A stretch of DNA of 39,946 nucleotides from a bacterium. GTDB lineage: Bacteria; Patescibacteriota; Minisyncoccia; Moranbacterales; UBA9337. The notes beneath the pieces were generated by a model, which did no database searches, was not told the origin of the DNA, and saw only the letters and a program-made list of their open reading frames with translations. The DNA lies in assembly GCA_021159185.1 (NCBI GenBank), contig JAGGSH010000036.1, positions 1 through 39,946 of the forward strand. Direction: 5' to 3'. Below are positions 18,406 to 25,988 of this stretch, piece after piece. Within the stretch, counting starts at the first letter, position 1. Every line of letters starts with the position of its first letter. Both the position numbers and the translations under genes were made by a program.

Positions 18406-19434
18406 TTAGTTGCTTATTTTTCTCAAATTAAAACCGGCATCGTTCCACTCAAAAATAGCCCAAGTGCCATTGGCGCTTAAGAAATCATCAATGATGTAAT
18501 AAGCAACATTATTAATAGTTGTTTGATGCCAAAGGTGAGCTTCTCCGGAAATGGAAACAATATCTTTTTCGGAATTATAAAGTATTTTATCAAGTTTGGC
18601 TCTATTCCTAATGTTATATTTCTTGCCCTTATGCGGTTTCTGAAAATAAAAAAGCGGATGATCACTAAATAAAATGATTTTGTTCAGTGGGGTATTTTCT
18701 AAATCGTTTTTTAACCATTTCAATTGTTTGTTATTTAAATTTCCCCTGTCCCAGTTTTTAGCGGTTCTGGTTTTATTAATCTTATGTTTCCTTTTCTGAT
18801 ATAGCTTTTTATATCTTTTTTTTCGCTTGCTTAGTTTTTTTTCGGTAATATTCTTTTGCTGTAAATATTCGCCAAGCTCTTCGTCATTTCTTAATAAGCT
18901 TTTATATTTTTCATATTTTCTTTTATATTTTTTGCATTTCGCGTCCTTATCGCATTTTCTATATATTTTTCCACCTCCTGTTATGGTATCTAAAATAACG
19001 ATATGAACATTCTTAACATCAAAAGAATGATAAGTTTTTAAAGTCCCGGTTTTCTTTTTCCAATAGCTGAAACTTTTTCTATTATTAATATCATGGTCAC
19101 TAAGAACATGATACAGCGGAGAGGTTGTATTTAACTTTTCCACAACCCATTTCAAATCATCTTTAGCGGTATGAGAGCACTTATTTACTCGGTGACTTAT
19201 ATTATCTCCCAAATCAACATTAAAATCTGTCGCCTCAAGATTAACACTCGAATTGAATTTATTGATAAGCTCTGCTGTTATGGAGTTATTTTTTTTAGCG
19301 CTGCACTTATGTATGTCGGTTATAACTCCTATTTTTACGCTTTCGCTTGCCTCGGCAATACCGCATTTCATTATACAAAAAAACAACGCAAAACATATAA
19401 CCGGAAATAATTTATTTGCGAAGTCTTTCCTCAT
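18406..19434 (-). CDS. Calcineurin-like metallophosphoesterase, secreted, with K/R/Y-rich insert
   Basis: Signal peptide; VITDIH, VDLGDNISH, VLSDHD, LFSDHPLF, ISGEAHLWH. Confidence 0.75.
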   Translation of the reverse strand: MRKDFANKLFPVICFALFFCIMKCGIAEASESVKIGVITDIHKCSAKKNNSITAELINKFNSSVNLEATDFNVDLGDNISHRVNKCSHTAKDDLKWVVEKLNTTSPLYHVLSDHDINNRKSFSYWKKKTGTLKTYHSFDVKNVHIVILDTITGGGKIYRKCDKDAKCKKYKRKYEKYKSLLRNDEELGEYLQQKNITEKKLSKRKKRYKKLYQKRKHKINKTRTAKNWDRGNLNNKQLKWLKNDLENTPLNKIILFSDHPLFYFQKPHKGKKYNIRNRAKLDKILYNSEKDIVSISGEAHLWHQTTINNVAYYIIDDFLSANGTWAIFEWNDAGFNLRKISN

Positions 19435-19461
19435 AAATCATTTTTTGAAACTGATTTAAAC

Positions 19462-20409
19462 TTAGAACCTGCAAACGGCGTTGTGATTTCCCAGTTTGTT
19501 GTCATGATAAGTATTTCCGCTTAAAAATATTGAATCATTCCAATAATTTAAGCTGTAATGCCCTCCGCTGGGATTGCCGCAGTCAATGCCGTATTTGCCG
19601 CTTTTTGACAATTTATTCTTCTCTATTTTGATATCGCCAAGCATGCTGTTTTCTGAATAAAATTGTGCGCAAATAGCGCTGGCATCGTTATTTTTTATTT
19701 TGTTTTTTGAAATTTTTAAGTCGGCTTCTCCCACAATCACTTCAATTCCGCTTTCGCCATTGTCGTAAATTTCGTTATTTTTAATTTTCCCTTTTACATG
19801 AGATCGTATGTCAATTCCTTCCTCGTCATTATCGCAAACTTTATTATCAACCAGCTCTATTTTACCTTTTTTAATGTAAAAACCTTTTCCATCGCCTTTG
19901 TAAATTTTAGAATCTTTAACAGTCACTTTTTCAGAGTCGTTGCGGCTGGACTTCAAAATTTCAATCCCGATTTTTTTGAATTTTTTTATCTTGGAGTTTT
20001 TGATGCTGGCTTTGGCGTTTTCGTCCACTAAAATTCCTGTTTTACCCTTATAAACTCGTATATTTTTTAGGGCGGAATGATCTTTCATTTTTACCGCGTA
20101 TTTATTATTCTTGCCATTTATAATAGTTCTGTTTTTATCTTTTCCGTAAAGCTTTACATACTTTCCGACAGTTATTTGTTCCTTATACTCTCCGTTGGCA
20201 ATATAAACCTTTCGATAGTCTTTATCGTTTGTGAGAGCGGCGGTAATTCCTTCGGCGATAGTGTTGTACGGATGGTCGACGGACCCATTTTCAATTCCGG
20301 TTTCGTTGTCCTTGTCGACATAAACATCATAGCTTGCCGCGGAAGCCGATAATGTTCCCTGAATTCCAAATACTAGAACCAGTAGGCTTAATAATATTTT
20401 TTTCATCAT
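19462..20409 (-). CDS. Secreted right-handed parallel beta-helix protein (DUF1565/pectate-lyase-like)
   Basis: Signal peptide; VDKDNETGIENGSVDHPYNTIAEGI; repeated I/V/N/G ladder. Confidence 0.85.
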   Translation of the reverse strand: MMKKILLSLLVLVFGIQGTLSASAASYDVYVDKDNETGIENGSVDHPYNTIAEGITAALTNDKDYRKVYIANGEYKEQITVGKYVKLYGKDKNRTIINGKNNKYAVKMKDHSALKNIRVYKGKTGILVDENAKASIKNSKIKKFKKIGIEILKSSRNDSEKVTVKDSKIYKGDGKGFYIKKGKIELVDNKVCDNDEEGIDIRSHVKGKIKNNEIYDNGESGIEVIVGEADLKISKNKIKNNDASAICAQFYSENSMLGDIKIEKNKLSKSGKYGIDCGNPSGGHYSLNYWNDSIFLSGNTYHDNKLGNHNAVCRF

Positions 20410-20410
20410 T

Positions 20411-21967
20411 TTATTTTTTAGAGATTAATTTTTTAAAAATTCTAATATCTTCAGAATTAATTTCCCGCAGTATATAAAGAATTATAAAGTATATTGCCAA
20501 AAGAATCAATGCCCAAATTATGAAAATTAAATTTTCGGTTTTAGGAAAAAGAAAAGAAGTATAATACATTATAACAGAAGCTAATATAATTTTAAACAGG
20601 CTTTTAAAATCAATCAAAATTTTAAAATACTTTTTAATAAAATAAAGCATTATAACCATTATGGTCAGCGAGGATAGTGAAGTGGCAATAGCGGCGCCCG
20701 TAAGCGCGTAATTTTTTATTAAAAAATAATTGAGAAGAATATTTAACATCGCTCCGGAAAAAGCGATCCACATGGGGATTTTTACTTTTCCAGCGCCGTT
20801 CACCGCGAAGCTCATTATATAAAAAACGGTCAGAAATCCGACCCCGACGGTTAAAATAGACATAGGAAAAGCCGAAGCTGAATAAGGCGCGCCGTAAAAA
20901 AGTTTAATAATGGGAATGGAGAAAGCAGACATTAAAATTATTATCGGAGGCAGAAGCAGAAGCATTAGGCGAAGTGATTGGCTAACCGCTTTTTTGGTTT
21001 CTTTTAATTTATTTTGCGAAGTTGTTTTGGAAATGGTTGGCAGTAAAACGATAGCCAGCGCGTAGAAAAGATAATAGGGAACGCGGCCGACAGTCAAAGC
21101 GCCGTTGTAAATTCCCGTAAGATAATCGTTATGAAGCAAGCCTTTAACCATATACAAATCAATGGAAATCATAATTTCGTAAAAGAGCAAAAAGAGGGTA
21201 AGAGGCCAAGCGTAATTAATTAGCTTTTTATAGGAAAAACTTTTATTCTCTTCCCTTTTTAAGAGGAGAGCTGGAGAGGGATTCTTAGCTTGCGTATTTT
21301 GTGAGGTTTTTAAATAATTTGAATGTTTCGAATCCTCCTTAATCCATTTTTTCCAAATGGGGAGAATATGGAATTCATCAATTCCAAATGCTATCAAAAA
21401 CACCAAAAACGGGGCGACAATATAACCAGCGACCGCGCCCTCCACTTTGAAAAAGTAAGCCAGTCCGATGATGAAAATCACTTTAGCGGCGGAGCGGACG
21501 GTTTTTAAAACGGCTTGAATATTAAAGCGGTGGATTCCGGTGAAATAATAAAAATAAAAAGAAGCGGCGGCGAAAGCGGGAATTATTAAAGCGGAAATTC
21601 TGAACAGGGGAGTAAGGCTGGAATCGTCCAGCGCGCGGGAAATTAAAGGCGCCAGCGCGAAAAATATCAAAGTGACGGCGCTGATTAAAATTGATTGTAA
21701 AATTAAAGATTGCCGTTTGATAACTTTAATCATGTCCGGACGGGTTTCAAAGAATTCACTCAAATATTTACTCATAGCGGTGGGAATGCCGTTGCCGATT
21801 AAAATTATAATCATAGTAGTGAGCGTTACCACTAGCCCATAGCGTCCATAATCTGCCGGACCCAAAATCCGACCTACGCCGGAATGAACGATGTAGCCGG
21901 AAATGTTAAAAATAATTTCCGCTATAGTAAGCCAAAAAACCGATTTTACGATATGTTGCCTTGACAT
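20411..21967 (-). CDS. Polysaccharide flippase (Wzx/MATE-like)
   Basis: Multi-TM, N-terminal LGPADYGRYGLVVTLTTMIIILIGNGIPTAMSKYLSE. Confidence 0.92.
   Translation of the reverse strand: MSRQHIVKSVFWLTIAEIIFNISGYIVHSGVGRILGPADYGRYGLVVTLTTMIIILIGNGIPTAMSKYLSEFFETRPDMIKVIKRQSLILQSILISAVTLIFFALAPLISRALDDSSLTPLFRISALIIPAFAAASFYFYYFTGIHRFNIQAVLKTVRSAAKVIFIIGLAYFFKVEGAVAGYIVAPFLVFLIAFGIDEFHILPIWKKWIKEDSKHSNYLKTSQNTQAKNPSPALLLKREENKSFSYKKLINYAWPLTLFLLFYEIMISIDLYMVKGLLHNDYLTGIYNGALTVGRVPYYLFYALAIVLLPTISKTTSQNKLKETKKAVSQSLRLMLLLLPPIIILMSAFSIPIIKLFYGAPYSASAFPMSILTVGVGFLTVFYIMSFAVNGAGKVKIPMWIAFSGAMLNILLNYFLIKNYALTGAAIATSLSSLTIMVIMLYFIKKYFKILIDFKSLFKIILASVIMYYTSFLFPKTENLIFIIWALILLAIYFIILYILREINSEDIRIFKKLISKK
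21248..21284. repeat. Dispersed-repeat insertion in the flippase CDS, encoding NPSPALLLKREE
   Basis: ctcttccctttttaagaggagagctggagagggattc in frame. Confidence 0.6.
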
Positions 21968-22641
21968 AGATTTTTTATTTCATCAAAAATTTCTTTTTTA
22001 CTTCTATTGCCGTTGATAATTTTTGCTTGCGGGAAATTTTCAAAATACTGGTCGTATAATTTTTTCTTGTCTTTAAGATATTCCAACCCTTGGTCGGGAA
22101 CGCGATCGCGGTTCATTATATTTTGGGGAGAAGTTTGGAGATAAATGGATGTAAAATTTACAATTTTCAATTTACAATTTTCAATCAATTTACAATTTAC
22201 AATTTTCAAATTCTTACTTTCTAAATAAGTTATGTTTATGATTGTGTCGTAAAAGAAGCGGTCGGATAAAATATGGTCGCATCCTTGTTTTTCTAATTTT
22301 TTTATTAGTCTCTTAAATCGCCAGATGTCTATAAACAGGGCGATCTTGCGAAGCTGGATTTGCAGCCAGTTGGCGCGGGTGACGGATTTAGAACCTATAT
22401 CATTCCCGTCCGCCAATTCGGCGGATAAATTCCGGCGGGAATCTAGATTCCGGATATTTTTTCTTTCACTGTGTTTCAGAAAAAATTCCGGAATGACATT
22501 AACAATGTTGCCGACAGAAAAGTCCACCGCGTGGAAATAAAAAACTCGCTTTCCCCGCGATTCTAAATATTTTTTTAGCAGTTTAATTTGGGTTGATTTT
22601 CCGGAACCATCCAGCCCCGATATTGTAATCACTTTTAGCAT
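21946..22641 (-). CDS. Thymidylate kinase-like P-loop kinase
   Basis: ISGLDGSGKSTQIKLLKKYLESRGKRV; ILSDRFFYDTIIN; overlaps the flippase start. Confidence 0.85.
   Translation of the reverse strand: MLKVITISGLDGSGKSTQIKLLKKYLESRGKRVFYFHAVDFSVGNIVNVIPEFFLKHSERKNIRNLDSRRNLSAELADGNDIGSKSVTRANWLQIQLRKIALFIDIWRFKRLIKKLEKQGCDHILSDRFFYDTIINITYLESKNLKIVNCKLIENCKLKIVNFTSIYLQTSPQNIMNRDRVPDQGLEYLKDKKKLYDQYFENFPQAKIINGNRSKKEIFDEIKNLCQGNIS
22154..22198. repeat. Heptamer-based repeat; 45-nt exact copy of 27756-27800
   Basis: aaatttacaattttcaatttacaattttcaatcaatttacaattt at both sites. Confidence 0.95.
22400..22496. repeat. Composite palindromic dispersed element inside the tmk-like CDS
   Basis: TCATTCC...GGAATGA outer arms, internal TCCGCC-AATTC-GGCGGA hairpin, shared words with 1-55 and 37690-37890. 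Confidence 0.8.
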
Positions 22642-22660
22642 AATACTTGATACATGCTAC

Positions 22661-24157
22661 TTAATACATGAGTGCTGCCACCGGTTGCATTTTTGCTACG
22701 GCGTTAATGATTTTATTTTCTTCCATCCCCGCGATGACTTCTTCTACATCCTTGTAATAAGAACTGTCCTGCAGAATTACCCCTTTAGATTTGGCGTTGT
22801 AAAGCCGAACATTATTTTGCCGCATTTTTTTTAAAAGATCTCCTTTGTCTTTAGGCGCGTTTTCCTGTGTTTCCTTTTTTCTTCCCGTGCCGTGGCTGGC
22901 GGAAAAAAATGAAGAGTCGTTTTCATCTGTGCCCGTTCCTAAATAAGCCGGCGTGCTCATGGAAGACGGAATGAAAACCGGCTCTCCCGTTTGTGAAAAT
23001 AGAGAATGGTCTTTCATTCTTCGCGGCCCGTTGGCTCTGGTAGTTCCGTTGCGGTGCACCCAAATATCTTTATCGAAATGATTTTCTTTATTAACAAAAA
23101 CATGGGGCATATCGTAAAGCAAGTCTAAACTTGCTTGTTTTCCCAAAGTTTTTTCCAAAGCCTGATCCAAATGGTGATTTAAGATCAGGCGATTGGCAAA
23201 TCCAAAATTGGCCGCCGCTTGATGGGCGCGAATAAACATTTTTCCTTCCAAGCTATCTTCGTCGTAAGCGAAAAATTCTTTTTTGTTTTGGAATTCTTTT
23301 ATTTTTTTTGCCAGGCGCTGATAAACTTTTTTCATCTGGCTGTCAAAAAAAGCCGTTCCGATTTTGAGCATTACTTTCTGGCTGAAATGCTCTTTAATTT
23401 TGGGAGTGTACATATAGGAGGCGTATTGCCCGAGCAGTCCCGATCCGGTATGCATTAAAAATACATATTGCCCAATTTTTAATCCGAATTTTTGGGCGAT
23501 ATCTTTATTTTTAATCTCCGTGATTTTCATCAAGTCCAAGAAATGGTTTCCCGCCGCTCCCAAAATTCCCAAGCGGTATTTTCCCACATGAAAGAAAAAT
23601 TTAGGAATAACATCCAAAATGTCGCGGTTGGTTATATCTTTTTCCGCCACCATATTTCCGCCGGAAAAAGTATTTTCTATTTCATTTTTAGTTCTGGTTT
23701 TAAAGCGTTTTTGGAGTGGGGCGATTCCCGAACGGGCGATATCCAAAGCCAGCCCGTAGGAAATTTTAGTTCCAATGTATTTTTTAGTGGGGATGACTTT
23801 AACCAATTCTTTAAATAATTTGTCAATTTTTTTGGCATCCAATGTTTTTTTGTCCAAATTTGTTTTTATTAAACGCATTCCGCAGTTGGGAGCGGTATCG
23901 TTTATTTGGGGAAAAAGAAAGTTCTCGCTGGCGACCACCGTTCCGGTGGGGTTTTTGCGTCCCGGTTTGGGATGAACATCGCTCATAGCGGCGATATGGC
24001 TAAAAAGCCTTTTATCTTTAGCCAAATTTTCCAGTTGGCTGAAAGCGGCTTCGTTAGGCAATAAATCGTCGGAAGTATGAAAAATCACCGGCACTCGCAT
24101 TGCGTCGGTTTTGAATTGTTTTAAATGAGGCGTGATGTTTGACAAATTTTTCATCAT
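22661..24157 (-). CDS. rtcB: RtcB family RNA ligase-like protein
   Basis: AMSDVHPKPGRKNPTGTV, NCGMRLIKT, WVHRNGTTRANGP, ASHGTGRKKE. Confidence 0.85.
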   Translation of the reverse strand: MMKNLSNITPHLKQFKTDAMRVPVIFHTSDDLLPNEAAFSQLENLAKDKRLFSHIAAMSDVHPKPGRKNPTGTVVASENFLFPQINDTAPNCGMRLIKTNLDKKTLDAKKIDKLFKELVKVIPTKKYIGTKISYGLALDIARSGIAPLQKRFKTRTKNEIENTFSGGNMVAEKDITNRDILDVIPKFFFHVGKYRLGILGAAGNHFLDLMKITEIKNKDIAQKFGLKIGQYVFLMHTGSGLLGQYASYMYTPKIKEHFSQKVMLKIGTAFFDSQMKKVYQRLAKKIKEFQNKKEFFAYDEDSLEGKMFIRAHQAAANFGFANRLILNHHLDQALEKTLGKQASLDLLYDMPHVFVNKENHFDKDIWVHRNGTTRANGPRRMKDHSLFSQTGEPVFIPSSMSTPAYLGTGTDENDSSFFSASHGTGRKKETQENAPKDKGDLLKKMRQNNVRLYNAKSKGVILQDSSYYKDVEEVIAGMEENKIINAVAKMQPVAALMY

Positions 24158-24216
24158 ATGTTATGGTTGTATGTTGGTTAAGTTCGTTAAAAAAAGGAAG
24201 GGAAAGGAGGAAAGAC

Positions 24217-24423
24217 ATGAAAGCCACTTGGAAAAATCCCAATTCCCTTCTAGAAAGGGAGCTGGGGTGCGGACCTTTTGAAATATTGAGAAAGGGACCA
24301 GGTGACCGCGTAGTCATCAGGTACAAAGTCCCGTTTAAAAAAAGAAGAAGAGCGGAAAGATCAGTTGGCACGGCGCTGGTGCCATGCCGGCTGTTAAAAA
24401 ATATAAGCGGAAGAAAGAAATAA
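24217..24423 (+). CDS. Small basic hypothetical protein (68 aa)
   Basis: SD-like ggaaaggaggaaagac before ATG 24217; followed by an intrinsic terminator. Confidence 0.6.
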   Translation: MKATWKNPNSLLERELGCGPFEILRKGPGDRVVIRYKVPFKKRRRAERSVGTALVPCRLLKNISGRKK

Positions 24424-24453
24424 AGAGTGAATCTAAACAGATTTGCTCTTTTT
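24422..24453 (+). terminator. Intrinsic terminator
   Basis: AAAGAG-tg-AATCT-aaac-AGATT-tg-CTCTTT followed by TT. Confidence 0.65.
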
Positions 24454-25621
24454 ATTTCCCTAAACTTTCATAAATCTTCTGATATTCACCAGCTATCTTT
24501 TTAATATCAAAATTTTCTTCCGTGTATTTTCTAGCGGTCTTTCCGATGGTTTCTCTCTTGGTCTTATTTTGATAAAGATCTAAAATGGCGTTGGATAATT
24601 TTTCCGCGTCGCCATTTTTTATTATAACAGAATTTTGGCGATTAGCGAATTCTTGCAGAACGGGAATATCGGAAATGATTACCGGTTTTCCGCAAGCCAT
24701 AGCTTCAATAACCGCCAATGGAACGTCAAATTTCCCTTTCATATCGCGGACGGGGAAAAGAATAACATCCGAAGAATTATACAGTTTCGCCATATCGGGA
24801 ACAGTGTCAATAAAAATTACTTTATTTAATAAATTAAGTTTTTTTAATTTTTTAATAACTTTTTCTTTTTTCCGCGCGTCCTTTTTATTTTTCACCCGGC
24901 AAGCAAGGATGAATTTTAAATCCCCCCTAGCCCCCCTTTTTAAAAAAGGGGAGTTAAAAAGAAGTTTGATCACTTTCACAATATCATCTATGGCTCCGAG
25001 GCGGGAATATTCTCCCGGATAAGTTACTATAAAATCTTCAGCTCGTAAATTATTATTCATAAGAAAACGGAAGTTTTTATGGGAGGGCGAATAATAATCC
25101 AAATCAATTCCCGGGTAAATTCTTTTTACATTTTTAAAGCCTAGCGAGTTCAATTTATTTTTAGCGCAGTCGGAATAAGTGACAATTAAATTCCCAAACA
25201 GCATTTTTTTTATTTCGCTGTCGGAAAGCAAATCTTTCCGCAAAGTAGCGATGGTTTGGATAACTTTATGATTTTTTTTAATTACAAAATTTTTAAAGCA
25301 AAAAGAATTTAACTTGCTTGGGGTAAGCATAATATGCAGTATATCAAATTTATTTCTTATGCTAATCAATTTCAAAAGCCTTGCTTTTTGGTAATTGTTA
25401 AGTTTATTAGAAGTGTAAATCGGGCATTGCTCAATATTATCGGGCAAATATTTCAAATTTTCATTGATAAGCAGTCCAATTTTAAAATCAGGCAGATTTC
25501 TCGCTAAATAATAAGCGAAATTTTTTGACGCTTCATCCCAAGGGGGAGCGATGGGACGAGTAATGAAGAGAATTTTGAATTTTGCCTGCCTGCCGGCGAG
25601 GCAGGAATTTTGAATTTCCAT
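24452..25621 (-). CDS. Glycosyltransferase family 4
   Basis: ILFITRPIAPPWDEASKNFAY, RIYPGIDLDYYSP, DVILFPVRDMKGKFDVPLAVIEAMACGKPVIISD. Confidence 0.9.
   Translation of the reverse strand: MEIQNSCLAGRQAKFKILFITRPIAPPWDEASKNFAYYLARNLPDFKIGLLINENLKYLPDNIEQCPIYTSNKLNNYQKARLLKLISIRNKFDILHIMLTPSKLNSFCFKNFVIKKNHKVIQTIATLRKDLLSDSEIKKMLFGNLIVTYSDCAKNKLNSLGFKNVKRIYPGIDLDYYSPSHKNFRFLMNNNLRAEDFIVTYPGEYSRLGAIDDIVKVIKLLFNSPFLKRGARGDLKFILACRVKNKKDARKKEKVIKKLKKLNLLNKVIFIDTVPDMAKLYNSSDVILFPVRDMKGKFDVPLAVIEAMACGKPVIISDIPVLQEFANRQNSVIIKNGDAEKLSNAILDLYQNKTKRETIGKTARKYTEENFDIKKIAGEYQKIYESLGK
24918..24953. repeat. Dispersed-repeat insertion in GT4 CDS (FNSPFLKRGARGDLKF)
   Basis: aaatcccccctagcccccctttttaaaaaaggggag, CCCCTTTTT/AAAAAGGGG hairpin. 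Confidence 0.7.
25571..25619. repeat. Heptamers interrupted by the palindrome CCTGCCTGCCGGCGAGGCAGG at the GT4 N-terminus
   Basis: aattttgaatttt / palindrome / gaattttgaattt. Confidence 0.8.
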
Positions 25622-25634
25622 TGAATTTTCAATG

Positions 25635-25988
25635 CTATAAATTTTTATAAATTTCCTTCTTGTCTTTTTCGTTTGAAGCTTTTATAATAACTTTTTTATT
25701 TTTTATTTCGTTAATAACGACTATTTCTTTTTCTCCTTTGGCGACATTGATATTTCCTTCATTAATTTTTGTATCGTCTGCTAAAACTTCCCAATGAAAA
25801 ATATTTTCATTGCCGCAATTTTCAATCGTGAAATCCAAGTTGCTGTCTTTAGGATTTTCAAAATACAAAAACCATCCGTCATTTAATTGATGTTGTCGAC
25901 GTTCGGTGTAAGCGAGAAAAATAAAACTGGCCAGCAGAAAAATTGCTAACGAAACGATAATTATTTTTTGGTCGTTTTCTTGAATCAT
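25635..25988 (-). CDS. Hypothetical protein with N-terminal TM helix
   Basis: IIIVSLAIFLLASFIFLAYT; 4-nt overlap with the upstream gene. Confidence 0.65.
   Translation of the reverse strand: MIQENDQKIIIVSLAIFLLASFIFLAYTERRQHQLNDGWFLYFENPKDSNLDFTIENCGNENIFHWEVLADDTKINEGNINVAKGEKEIVVINEIKNKKVIIKASNEKDKKEIYKNL

Noticed and set aside
22661-24157. RtcB as part of a tRNA-repair/defense operon
   Set aside because: Neighbours are glycan genes and a tmk-like kinase; no RtcA, RtcR or anticodon nuclease partner is visible.
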